Assembly: GCA_945860335.1 (NCBI GenBank)
Contig: CAMAQW010000025.1
Location: 1-13,926 of the forward strand
Reading direction: 5' to 3'
Length of the DNA stretch: 13,926 nucleotides
Origin: Sediminibacterium ginsengisoli
GTDB lineage: Bacteria; Bacteroidota; Bacteroidia; Chitinophagales; Chitinophagaceae
In this document: positions 1 through 9,532 of the stretch, piece after piece
How positions within the stretch are numbered: position 1 is the first letter of the stretch
Layout: each line of letters opens with the position of its first letter
The notes under the pieces: generated by a model
The model's database searches: none
Told to the model about the DNA's origin: nothing
What the model saw: only the letters and a program-made list of their open reading frames with translations
Made by a program: the position numbers and the translations under genes

Positions 1-3000
1 GCAGTAACACCTAATGGAGACAACAACCTAACATATTCTTGGAGTTTAAACGGAACTGCCGTAAATGGTAATTTACCAACACTCTCTATTCCTAATTTTC
101 AGTCTGCTAATGCAGGTACCTATGCACTAGTAGTAACCAATAGTTGTGGATCTACTACTAGCTCTGCAACTACAACATTACAACTACAACCAACCCCTTC
201 GGTAGCTAACATCGCAGACCAAACTGTTTGTCAGGGCGGTACACTTAATGTAGCGCCTACTTATACCAACGTAAGCGGCGGAAACGTTACCTATCAATGG
301 TATTTTGAAGGCAACTTAATCAATAATCAAAATACTGCGCAACTTAACATTAGCAACATCACAACCTCTCAAGCAGGTAGATACTTTGTTACCGTTAACA
401 ATGGTTGTATTCCAGTAAGTGGTTCGCCATTTAATGTGAACGTGCTTAATTTACCTACCATACAAACACAACCTACAGTTCAAACAGAAGCTTGTGTGGG
501 AACTAATTATACCTTAACAGTTAATGCTACAAACGCACAAACATACCAATGGTATAAAAACAATGTTGCCATTGCGGGTGAAACAACAAATACTTATTCA
601 AAATCTGTTAGCGCATCAGATGCAGGTACTTATAAAGTAGTTATCACTAATGGTTGTGGCTATAGTATCAACAGTAATAATGCAATATTGACTGTTAACA
701 CACTTCCAACAATTACAAGCTCACCGGCAAATACAACTGTTTGCGTTGGTCAGCCAATTAGCGCTAGTGTAAGCGCAACTGCAAACAGCGGGGGCAATCT
801 TAGATACATCTGGACAAGCGGTGGATCAGAAATAGCGGGTGCAACAAGTTCAAATTTTACAATTGCAAAAGCGAGTGCAAACGAAAATGGAAAAGTATAT
901 ACAGTTTCTGTATTGAATGATTGTAATATACCTGTTAATGGCGGCAGCTTTACAGTGACTGTTGGCGACAAACCAAAAGATGTTAAAATTACAACAAGTA
1001 TTCCAAACAACGCAGTTACAGGTAATCCTGCCGTATGCGTTGGATCACCTATTACATTCTCCGTTGAAAGTGTATCGAATGGATATAACCCTAGTTATAC
1101 ATGGTATAAAGATGACGTAAGTAAAGGCATTTCTTCAAATAGTGCATTGAGTATAAGTTCAAGTGCCACAACAGATGCTGGAATTTATAAACTAAGTGTA
1201 AGTAACACCTGTGGTACAACAACAAGCAATTCAATTACTATTGGAGTTCACGAAAAACCAATTATTGCAAATCAACCTGAATCAAGTATAACTGCCTGTG
1301 AGCTTACAACTGTTACATTAAGCGGTTTAGCACAAAACAAACCAGGAACAAATTCGGCAATAACCTATACTTGGTATTACAACAACAATCCATTTACACT
1401 AAATGCACCAAATTTAATTTTAACCAATATAAAGACAGATGAAACTGGGAACTATCAATTAAGAGCAAGTAATGAATGTGGAGCTGTTTCAAGTAATACA
1501 TCTGTATTGACTGTTGTTTCAAAACCAAAATATTCAATTATTACCCCTTCATCAGATCTTGCAATTTGCTCTGCCACTTATCAAACAAAAACTATTTCGG
1601 TAAATATATTTGCAATAAACGGCGCAACCCCAAGTATAGTTTGGTCAACATCTGATGGAAGTATTACTGGTTACAATACGGTAGGCAATACAGCTAATGT
1701 TACAGTTGCTTCGGTTGGAAAAGATGCCACTTACAATGCAGAATTAAGTAATTCATGTGGAACAACAGTTTTACAAAATTTTGGAGTAGATGGAATAAAA
1801 ATAAAAAATGAATCCGCTACGCCAAGTGTTACAACTTTTACTGCTCACCCATTAACAACATTTTGTGAAAGAAATCAAATTAAATTAAATGTTACAACCA
1901 AATCGTCTGCAGCAGAAACTTATACTTGGAAATTAAATAATGTTGTCGTTATTACGCAGTCTGGTAATACTAATTCTTCAGATTATACAAAAGCTAATTC
2001 AACAACAGCTGACCAAGGAACTTATACAGTTGATATCACAAACAAATGTGGTACATTGTCCAATGCTGTAAGTATACCAGTAACAGTAAATCCAACTCCT
2101 GTAGTAGCATTTGACGTTGCTAATCCAGTAACTCAATGTTTATCAAATAACCTTTTTAATTTTACAAATAGAACAGAAGTTGCCAACGGAAGCACAATTG
2201 ATTATGTTTGGCAGTTTGGAGATGGCAGTATAAATACTACAGACATTAATGCCACCACTCACAGTTATGCAAATTCAGGCTCTTATACAGTTGGATTAAC
2301 AGGAACAAACAACTATGGATGTAAAAATAGCACTACAAAAGCAGTTATAGTAGCTGCTGAACCAAGAATAACAAAACAGCCTGTTGGAGGCGTTGTTTGC
2401 CAAGGAAATTCCAACCTACTTTCTGCCGAAATTAATAGTGGAGGAGCCACTTCACTTACTTACCAGTGGTATTTTAATAACCAACCTATTTCAAATAATC
2501 ACAGCAACCCACTTACTTTACAGATAAGTTCTATGAGTGCATCAAACGCTGGAACCTATTATTTAAAAATTATCAATGCACAGTGTAATTTATCCAATGA
2601 ATCGGCAAGGGCTACAGTTAGTTTCCAAGAAAAGCCAAACCCAAGTTTTACAGCTGGGGGTAAATCTCTAACTAGTTGTATAAACGATGCAGAATTTACA
2701 TTTATCAATACAACACCAGCTGTAGCAAATGTTTCTTATTTATGGAATGTCTCTGATGGTTCAACCAGTAGAGAAAATAATTTTACGTATAAATTTGCGA
2801 GTACCGGAATATATGAAGTTTCATTAACTGCAACTGCTGGAGGTTGCAGTTCAGAAGCTGTATACATCTTAGGTAACCGCAATAATCAAATTAGAGTTAA
2901 TACAATACCAACCATTACAACTGACTTAGTTTCTGATTTAACAATCAAGAAAGGTGAAGCTATTAATTTGTCAGTGGATGCTTCACATTCTTATGTTGAT

Positions 3001-6000
3001 GGAACAAATCCGGCGCCCCCTATTACATACCAGTGGTATAAACTACCTTCTTCAACAGTAATTTTTAATGATAAGAGTTTTAATAGAATAACAAGTGCTG
3101 TAATAAGCGATACAGGCAGGTATTATGTTAATGTAAGAAATGCATGTGGATTTGTAAGAAGTAATACTATTAAAATTAAGGTAATTGATAAGCCATCTAT
3201 CACAATTCAACCAATCGCAACAAAAGTATGTCTCGATAAAGCGCTGCAGTTAACAGTAGATGCTATTTCTAATGACAATTCCAGCCCTCTTTATCAATGG
3301 TTCTACCAACAAGATTTAAACGCTCAGCCAGTTCCAATTGCAAATGCTACTGGCGCCGAATTTAATATCGCTAAATTTAAAATTAGTGATGAGGGGCATT
3401 ATTATGCAACTTTAACAAATAGTGTTGGAACTACCACAAGTGACAAAGTAATTGTTACAGCCAATGATGTACCTATAATTAATTCAATTGAATCCATCCC
3501 TTCTATTGAGTCTGGTATTTGTATTAATACGGCACTACAATTAAATGCTACTGTTTCAAATATTGCGAATAGCACAAACACCATTAGTTGGGAACAAAAT
3601 GGAGTAACGCTACCTGGACAATCAAACCTACAAATAAATTTTGCTGCGATTGCAAAAACCAATAATGGAGATTTAATTCTTAAAGTAGCCAACGCATGTG
3701 GAACTGCATCTAAAACAGTGAAGATTAAAGTAATTGACCTACCTCAGTTTACACAATCACCAATAGCTGTTACTACTTGCTTAAATGGCGCTGCAAACTT
3801 TACTGCTAAGGTTCAATCTGTTACTGATGGAACACCATATGGATTCCAATGGTTAAAAAATGGCAACACTTACAATGGGACCGGAATTATTTCAGACGAA
3901 AAATTAAGTTTATCTAATGTGCAAGTAGCAGATGCTGGTTTTTATGCTTTACAAGCAACTAACGCTTGTGGTGTTACGACCTCGGCTACAGCTAAATTAA
4001 CTGTATTGACTGCCGGCCCAACAATAACACAACAACCAACAGAAATTAGCGCGTGTGTAGGCGCTCAAAAAAGCGCTTCAATTATAGCTAATTCGGAAGA
4101 TAATATACTTACGTATAGTTGGTATAAAAACGGTATTTTAATTGCAAATGAAATAAATTCTCAACTACTCTTTAATGCAATAGCAACTTCTGATGCAGGC
4201 ACTTATAAAGGTGTCGTAACGAATGGTTGTGGACTTACAACAACGTCTAATAATTTTATTATTGTTGTAAAAGAAAAAGTAAGTTTAAATGGAACTATTG
4301 CAAACAAAGAATTATGTGTAGGAAATAATTTAACCTCAGACATAAGTGGTTTTTTAAATAGTGCAGACATTAATACAACTTATCAATGGAGATTAAATGA
4401 CATAGATTTAACAGAAGCTTCTGCAAAAACTAATTCATTAAGCTTACTTGGAATCACGAAGGTAAAAGAAGGAAAATATAGCGTCATCACAAATAATAGT
4501 TGTGGCACTTCAACGCTGAACCTATTTAGCTTAAAAGTAAACGCCGCACCAGAAATCACAACACAACCTATTCCAGGACTTGTTTGTGAGGGCGGAAGCT
4601 TTACCAATAATATTATAGCCAATAATAATAGTCAACTTCCTTTATCTTATCAATGGCTAAAAGATGGAACTGTTATTACAAACAATGGAACTGCTCAACA
4701 GTTACAATTACAAAATATATCAGGAGTTGACCAAGGTTTATACGCAGTAAGAGTAAGTAATACTTGCGGAACTACACTATCCACTTCCGCAAGATTATCA
4801 CTTATAGGAAACCCTATTATTACACAACAACCCGCGGCTATTAATTCTTGTTCAGGTCTAGAAAATACTGCTACAATTGTTGCAACTTCGGATGACAATA
4901 GACTCACCTACAAATGGTTCAAAAATGGCAGTTTAATTGCTGGACAAATTGGATCACAACTAAATTTCCCTAACATCACTGCAACAGATGCTGGTAGCTA
5001 CAAAGCAATTGTAACAAACGGTTGTAACTTAAGTACAACCAGTTCAGATTTTCTTGTTTTTGTAAAAGAAAAGATTGCCTTAAATGGTAGTATTACCAAT
5101 AAGCAGCTTTGCGTTGGCAATACATTAGATGTAGATCTATCTGCTTATTTAACAGGCACTGATGTAAGTTCGAGATACCAGTGGAGATTAAATTCAATTG
5201 ATATTACGGAGGCTAGTGCAAAAACAAATAGAATACAATTATTAAATGTTGCTAAAACCAACCAAGGTGCATATTCGCTTATTGCAACAAATGGCTGTGG
5301 ACCTTCTACTTTAAACTTGTTTAATCTAACAATAAATACAGCTCCAGAAATTATAACACAACCAGTTGCTGGATTTGTATGTGAAGGAAAAACATTTACC
5401 AATAGTGTTTTTGTAGCCAATGCAACGCAGCTTCCTTTGTCTTACCAGTGGTTCAAAGATGGCAATAGCATCACCAATAATGCAACGGCTCAACAATTGG
5501 TATTACAAAATATAGCAGCTGCCGATCAAGGATTATATGCGGTTCGAGTAAGCAATACTTGCGGAACCACACTATCATCATCTGCAAGATTATCGCTTAT
5601 TGGAAATCCTGTAATAACACAACAACCAGCATCTATCACTTCTTGTGCCGGAATAGAAAACATTGCAACTATTGTTGGAAGTTCAGACGATAATACACTA
5701 GTGTACAAATGGTACAAAGACGGCATTTTATTAGCTGATCAAATTAGCAACCAATTGATATTCTCTAAGATATTATCTACAGATATTGGTGCCTATAAAT
5801 CTGTTATTACTAATAGTTGTGGATTAAGTGCTACTAGTAATACATTCCAAGTTGTAGTCAAAGAAAAAGTAAGTTTAAATGGAACTATTGCTGATAAATT
5901 ATTATGTACAGGTAATAATCTGACATCAGATATTAATAGTTACTTAAATGGTAAAGAAATTGGAACCACATATCAGTGGAGATTAAACGATATTGATATA

Positions 6001-9000
6001 ACAGACATTTCAGCAAAAACCAGCTCATTAAATATTTTAAATATCAATAAAGAAAGAGAAGGAAAATATAGCGTTATTGCTAACAATAGCTGTGGTGCAT
6101 CAACGCTTAATTTATTTAAGCTAACTGTAAATACAGCTCCAGAAATTACAACACAACCAGTTGCGGGATTTGTATGTGAAGGAAAAACATTTACCAATAG
6201 TGTTTTTGTAGCTAATGCAACGCAACTTCCTTTGTCTTACCAGTGGTTCAAAGATGGCAATAGCATCACCAATAATGCAACGGCTCAACAATTGGTATTA
6301 CAAAATATTGCAGCTGCCGATCAAGGATTATATGCGGTTCGAGTAAGCAATACTTGCGGAACCACACTATCATCATCTGCTAGATTATCGCTTATTGGAA
6401 ATCCTGTAATAACGCAACAACCAGCATCTATCACTTCTTGTGCAGGAATTGAAAACATTGCAACTATTGTTGGAAGTTCAGACGATAATGCACTAGTGTA
6501 CAAATGGTACAAAGACGGCATTTTATTAGCAGATCAAATTAGCAATCAATTGATATTCTCTAAGATATTATCTACAGATATTGGTGCCTATAAATCTGTT
6601 ATCACCAACAGTTGTGGATTAAGTACTACTAGTAACATATTCCAAGTTGTAGTAAATGATAAAATAAAAATTATAGAGGCCATTTCAAACAAAACAGTTT
6701 GTGTAGGTTCTGATTTTGAAACTGACCTTGCAAGTAATTTAAAAGGCGCTGACTTAAGCTCTAAGTATCAATGGAAATTAAATGGTATTGATATTCTATC
6801 GAATTCAGCAAAAACCAATAAGATACAATTGCTAAATGTTACAAAAGCAAATAGCGGTAAATATTCAATATTAGCCACCAATAATTGTGGCGCTGCAATA
6901 ATAGATTTATTTAATTTAGGAATCACCAATCTTCCGGCCATTGAAACACACCCTATTGAGGGCAGTGTTTGTGAAAACTTAGACTGGAGTAACAAAGTGG
7001 TTACCTCAAATGCCGATCAAATTGGATTTACGTATCAATGGTATAAAGATGGGGTTGCTTTATCAGGTGCAACTCAGCCAACAATTTATGTATCAAACTT
7101 AAATTCGAGTAACAAAGGACTTTACAGCGTTAAACTAAGCTCGGCTTGTGGAGACGTGATTAGTCAAAGTGCATTGCTACAAGTAAGGCCAACGCCGCAA
7201 ATTGATATTGCACTTGTGGGAACCCCTCCTATGCAGTGTATTGACAATAATTTATTTACATTTAAGTCTAATATATTTATCAGCGATAATTCGATGGTAG
7301 ATCTTACATGGGATTTTGGTAATGGAGTAACAAGTAAGCAATCACAAGTAAGCCACAGCTATGGTTTTGCTAACGACTTCAATGTATATTTATTTGCAAA
7401 AAGCATTTACGGATGTAAAGACACAGCAGTTCAAGTAGTTAGTGTAAATACCAAACCAGTAATTACAGAAAATATTGTAAATCAAATTTTATGTACTGGT
7501 GCTCAACTAAATTATAATGTTGACGTAAAAGTTAAGCCAAATGAAAAAGTAGGATACCAATGGTATTTTAACCAAGACCCTATTTTAAATGCTGTTAATA
7601 AATCTATTTCAATAGATAATGTACAAAAAGTAAATGGCGGTAATTATAAATTAAGAATCACCAATGCTTGTGGTATTACCTATTCTACCGAAGCTGAACT
7701 TAAAATTGCAGAAAAGCCAATTGTGACAGTCCCTCTACCTATCAATTATAAAGTATGTGACGGGTTTGAAACTGTTTTACAACCAACCGTTTTTTCTCTT
7801 TTACCAAAAACATTTCAATGGTACAAAAATGAATTGCCATATGTTGGTCGCGAATCTGACACATTAAGAATCAAACAATTTGGAACACAGGACGTAGCCA
7901 CTTATGCAGTTAGCATTACAAACAAATGCGGAACTACCTATTCTATTCCGGGCAATTTAATCATGAAAAATATTGCATGGTCTACACAATCATTAGTAAG
8001 TGACACTATCTGTTATCAAACAGATACGAAACTTGCACTTAAAGATTTTGCAAATAATGATGATACACTCATCTTCTCATGGTTTAAAGATGGTTTGCCA
8101 TTAACTGGAGTAAACACAAAAGATTTCAGCATCAATAAATTTATTATTAATGATACTGGATATTATGCAGCAAAACTCACCAATAGCTGTGGTATATTAA
8201 ATGTACCTGTTGCAAAACTTACTTTAAACAAAGTGAATGCTGCATTTAGCCTTGATACCCTTGATGCTTGTAAAGGAAGTTTAATCATTAATGGGCTTGA
8301 CACTACCCGATCTTTATTTAGAATAAGAGATAACTATTGGCAAATTAAAGAACTGAGTAGAACTCTTGGATCAACGCCAGGTATGAGATTCCAGTTTTCA
8401 AATAGCGGGACCTACACTATTCGTCATGCCGTTACTGATATTAAGGGATGTAACTCAGATACTGTTTCCAAAATAGTGATCAATTATGGCAAACCAACAG
8501 CATCCTTTACTATCAACGATACCTGTATGACCACGCCATCTATTGCACTAAATAATTCTGTGTTTGGCCATGCTAGTAGCAAGCTAACAAAGTATACATG
8601 GAATTTTGGAGATACCACCATCATTAGAAATACAAGTATAGTTCCATCTTATACGTATAAAACAGCAGGACCCAAATCTCTACAATTAATTGTAGAAAGT
8701 GATAGCAGTTGCGTTGCAGATACAATGACGAAAAAACTAATGGTTTACGGAAATCCTGTAGCAAGTTTTGTTACTCAAGATAGTTGTCAAGGATTCCCTG
8801 TACTCTTTACCAACAGAAGTTTTACGCAATTTACCCCAGACTCGGTAGGTAGATTTAGTTGGAATTTTGATGATGGAGCTACATCTTCATTAAGAAATCC
8901 ACAAAATATTTTTAAAGAGTATGGTGCTTATAAAATAAAACTAACTGCATTTAGTGCTAACTGTCCATTCCTAACAGATGACACCACTATAAACATGACA

Positions 9001-9522
9001 ATCAAGAGTCCCCGCGCAAACCAAGTATACCCTAGAATCCAAACAGTGAAGCGCGTTGTTGGACAAATGAATGCCATTGGAAATGGTAGAAGCTATGCAT
9101 GGTTGCCTTACACGGGACTTACTGATACAAAAATTAAAAATCCAAAGTTCAGTATAACCGAAGACAAGATAACCTACACCATCACGATTGTTGATTCGGC
9201 AGGATGTGTTAACAATGATAAACAAGAAGTATGGGCATTTACCAAGCCTGATATTTACCTTGCTACTGGATTCTCTCCTAACAACGATGGTGTTAATGAT
9301 AAATACAAACCTGAGTATATAGAAATTAAAATTCTTGAATACTTTAGAGTGCAGGATAGCAATAACAGACAAGTGTTTATCACTAATAGTTTGACAGATA
9401 AATGGGATGGTACTTATAATGGCAATCCATTGCCTCCAGCACCATATCTAGTATCCGTTGCTGGTATAGATATACAAGGAAATAGAATTGTAAAACAAGG
9501 AATTGTAATAGTCGTAAAATAA
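1..9522 (+). CDS. Giant multidomain Ig-like/PKD adhesin with type IX secretion (type B) C-terminal sorting domain, 5' partial
   Basis: The frame is open from the first base, so the true start and any signal peptide lie upstream; the GTG at 436 is only an internal valine codon. At least 3173 residues are visible. Counting from the first codon here, I see eight Ig-like domains (1-697), a PKD domain (698-786, core WQFGDGS), Ig (787-877), PKD-like (878-965), four Ig (970-1338), twelve Ig in four tandem modules (1339-2396), PKD (2398-2484), three Ig (2485-2743), three PKD-like (2745-3000, cores WNFGD and WNFDDG), a pre-terminal domain (3001-3081) and a sorting domain (3083-3173). Typical Ig units carry a Cys near the start (VCxG), a YQWYKNG strand, a DAGTYKVVxTNxCG strand, and so a likely disulfide. 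No catalytic domain is visible. By family knowledge such proteins cross the outer membrane by the type IX system and act at the surface or are released, commonly in adhesion. The ligand is unknown. Confidence 0.95.
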   Translation, partial: AVTPNGDNNLTYSWSLNGTAVNGNLPTLSIPNFQSANAGTYALVVTNSCGSTTSSATTTLQLQPTPSVANIADQTVCQGGTLNVAPTYTNVSGGNVTYQWYFEGNLINNQNTAQLNISNITTSQAGRYFVTVNNGCIPVSGSPFNVNVLNLPTIQTQPTVQTEACVGTNYTLTVNATNAQTYQWYKNNVAIAGETTNTYSKSVSASDAGTYKVVITNGCGYSINSNNAILTVNTLPTITSSPANTTVCVGQPISASVSATANSGGNLRYIWTSGGSEIAGATSSNFTIAKASANENGKVYTVSVLNDCNIPVNGGSFTVTVGDKPKDVKITTSIPNNAVTGNPAVCVGSPITFSVESVSNGYNPSYTWYKDDVSKGISSNSALSISSSATTDAGIYKLSVSNTCGTTTSNSITIGVHEKPIIANQPESSITACELTTVTLSGLAQNKPGTNSAITYTWYYNNNPFTLNAPNLILTNIKTDETGNYQLRASNECGAVSSNTSVLTVVSKPKYSIITPSSDLAICSATYQTKTISVNIFAINGATPSIVWSTSDGSITGYNTVGNTANVTVASVGKDATYNAELSNSCGTTVLQNFGVDGIKIKNESATPSVTTFTAHPLTTFCERNQIKLNVTTKSSAAETYTWKLNNVVVITQSGNTNSSDYTKANSTTADQGTYTVDITNKCGTLSNAVSIPVTVNPTPVVAFDVANPVTQCLSNNLFNFTNRTEVANGSTIDYVWQFGDGSINTTDINATTHSYANSGSYTVGLTGTNNYGCKNSTTKAVIVAAEPRITKQPVGGVVCQGNSNLLSAEINSGGATSLTYQWYFNNQPISNNHSNPLTLQISSMSASNAGTYYLKIINAQCNLSNESARATVSFQEKPNPSFTAGGKSLTSCINDAEFTFINTTPAVANVSYLWNVSDGSTSRENNFTYKFASTGIYEVSLTATAGGCSSEAVYILGNRNNQIRVNTIPTITTDLVSDLTIKKGEAINLSVDASHSYVDGTNPAPPITYQWYKLPSSTVIFNDKSFNRITSAVISDTGRYYVNVRNACGFVRSNTIKIKVIDKPSITIQPIATKVCLDKALQLTVDAISNDNSSPLYQWFYQQDLNAQPVPIANATGAEFNIAKFKISDEGHYYATLTNSVGTTTSDKVIVTANDVPIINSIESIPSIESGICINTALQLNATVSNIANSTNTISWEQNGVTLPGQSNLQINFAAIAKTNNGDLILKVANACGTASKTVKIKVIDLPQFTQSPIAVTTCLNGAANFTAKVQSVTDGTPYGFQWLKNGNTYNGTGIISDEKLSLSNVQVADAGFYALQATNACGVTTSATAKLTVLTAGPTITQQPTEISACVGAQKSASIIANSEDNILTYSWYKNGILIANEINSQLLFNAIATSDAGTYKGVVTNGCGLTTTSNNFIIVVKEKVSLNGTIANKELCVGNNLTSDISGFLNSADINTTYQWRLNDIDLTEASAKTNSLSLLGITKVKEGKYSVITNNSCGTSTLNLFSLKVNAAPEITTQPIPGLVCEGGSFTNNIIANNNSQLPLSYQWLKDGTVITNNGTAQQLQLQNISGVDQGLYAVRVSNTCGTTLSTSARLSLIGNPIITQQPAAINSCSGLENTATIVATSDDNRLTYKWFKNGSLIAGQIGSQLNFPNITATDAGSYKAIVTNGCNLSTTSSDFLVFVKEKIALNGSITNKQLCVGNTLDVDLSAYLTGTDVSSRYQWRLNSIDITEASAKTNRIQLLNVAKTNQGAYSLIATNGCGPSTLNLFNLTINTAPEIITQPVAGFVCEGKTFTNSVFVANATQLPLSYQWFKDGNSITNNATAQQLVLQNIAAADQGLYAVRVSNTCGTTLSSSARLSLIGNPVITQQPASITSCAGIENIATIVGSSDDNTLVYKWYKDGILLADQISNQLIFSKILSTDIGAYKSVITNSCGLSATSNTFQVVVKEKVSLNGTIADKLLCTGNNLTSDINSYLNGKEIGTTYQWRLNDIDITDISAKTSSLNILNINKEREGKYSVIANNSCGASTLNLFKLTVNTAPEITTQPVAGFVCEGKTFTNSVFVANATQLPLSYQWFKDGNSITNNATAQQLVLQNIAAADQGLYAVRVSNTCGTTLSSSARLSLIGNPVITQQPASITSCAGIENIATIVGSSDDNALVYKWYKDGILLADQISNQLIFSKILSTDIGAYKSVITNSCGLSTTSNIFQVVVNDKIKIIEAISNKTVCVGSDFETDLASNLKGADLSSKYQWKLNGIDILSNSAKTNKIQLLNVTKANSGKYSILATNNCGAAIIDLFNLGITNLPAIETHPIEGSVCENLDWSNKVVTSNADQIGFTYQWYKDGVALSGATQPTIYVSNLNSSNKGLYSVKLSSACGDVISQSALLQVRPTPQIDIALVGTPPMQCIDNNLFTFKSNIFISDNSMVDLTWDFGNGVTSKQSQVSHSYGFANDFNVYLFAKSIYGCKDTAVQVVSVNTKPVITENIVNQILCTGAQLNYNVDVKVKPNEKVGYQWYFNQDPILNAVNKSISIDNVQKVNGGNYKLRITNACGITYSTEAELKIAEKPIVTVPLPINYKVCDGFETVLQPTVFSLLPKTFQWYKNELPYVGRESDTLRIKQFGTQDVATYAVSITNKCGTTYSIPGNLIMKNIAWSTQSLVSDTICYQTDTKLALKDFANNDDTLIFSWFKDGLPLTGVNTKDFSINKFIINDTGYYAAKLTNSCGILNVPVAKLTLNKVNAAFSLDTLDACKGSLIINGLDTTRSLFRIRDNYWQIKELSRTLGSTPGMRFQFSNSGTYTIRHAVTDIKGCNSDTVSKIVINYGKPTASFTINDTCMTTPSIALNNSVFGHASSKLTKYTWNFGDTTIIRNTSIVPSYTYKTAGPKSLQLIVESDSSCVADTMTKKLMVYGNPVASFVTQDSCQGFPVLFTNRSFTQFTPDSVGRFSWNFDDGATSSLRNPQNIFKEYGAYKIKLTAFSANCPFLTDDTTINMTIKSPRANQVYPRIQTVKRVVGQMNAIGNGRSYAWLPYTGLTDTKIKNPKFSITEDKITYTITIVDSAGCVNNDKQEVWAFTKPDIYLATGFSPNNDGVNDKYKPEYIEIKILEYFRVQDSNNRQVFITNSLTDKWDGTYNGNPLPPAPYLVSVAGIDIQGNRIVKQGIVIVVK
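5335..5858 (+). repeat. Near-identical 524-bp block, copy 1
   Basis: This block covers the type c domain of module 2 and the type a domain of module 3. Compared by eye with 6130-6653 it has about 18 substitutions and no indels (about 96-97% identity). The offset is exactly 795 bp, one module. The sequence on each side is far less similar, so the boundary of high identity is sharp. Confidence 0.93.
6130..6653 (+). repeat. Near-identical 524-bp block, copy 2
   Basis: Partner of 5335-5858, lying one module downstream and covering the type c domain of module 3 and the type a domain of module 4. About 14 of the 18 differences are silent; the changes I see at protein level are I/T, T/A, A/T and T/I. 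Confidence 0.93.
9247..9522 (+). other. C-terminal type B sorting domain (CHU_C / gliding-motility C-terminal family) of the adhesin
   Basis: The last roughly 90 residues contain FSPNNDGVND (about residues 3091-3100), a strand like FRVQDSNNRQVF, WDGTYNG near residue 3135, and PPAPYLVSV, and they end in IVIVVK. This is the usual order of the family: F(T/S)PNxDGxND, then a strand normally carrying NRWG, then WDG, then PxGxYxY. Such domains direct type IX secretion of large Bacteroidota surface proteins. The NRWG position is degenerate here (DSNNRQ). The preceding region (9001-9245), with a YAWLPYTGL-type motif and a GC near its end, is the domain often found directly before this tail. Confidence 0.9.
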
Positions 9523-9532
9523 AATACAGAAT

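Larger units (their letters stand above)
4015..7188 (+). repeat. Four tandem copies of a three-Ig-domain module (about 795 bp each)
   Basis: Module starts are at 4015, 4807, 5602 and 6397, all in frame; lengths are 792, 795, 795 and 792 bp. Each module holds three distinct Ig types in the same order: type a (opening like GNPVITQQP with SCxG), type b (KEKVSLNGTI, then LCxGN and YQWRLN) beginning at 4270, 5065, 5860 and 6655, and type c (APEITTQP, VCEG, LPLSYQW) beginning at 4546, 5341, 6136 and 6931. The last module is the most diverged, especially its types b and c. The order and constant length show that the gene grew by duplicating whole three-domain units rather than single domains. Confidence 0.95.

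Noticed and set aside
4383..6995. A series of similar antisense open frames of 66-91 codons opposite the adhesin repeats
   Set aside because: They recur because the sense-strand modules repeat. They lack promoters and recognisable protein features and follow the codon structure of the sense gene.
4015..7188. A CRISPR-like or satellite array
   Set aside because: The periodicity is about 795 bp, in frame, and encodes Ig domains; there are no short direct repeats with unique spacers.
8971..9372. A 133-codon antisense frame under the adhesin 3' end
   Set aside because: It is entirely opposite a well-supported sorting domain and pre-terminal domain, and its composition looks like a reverse-frame shadow.
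436..9522. A start codon for the giant gene at 436 (GTG)
   Set aside because: The same frame is open to the first base and encodes two further typical Ig-like domains upstream, so the gene begins outside the window.
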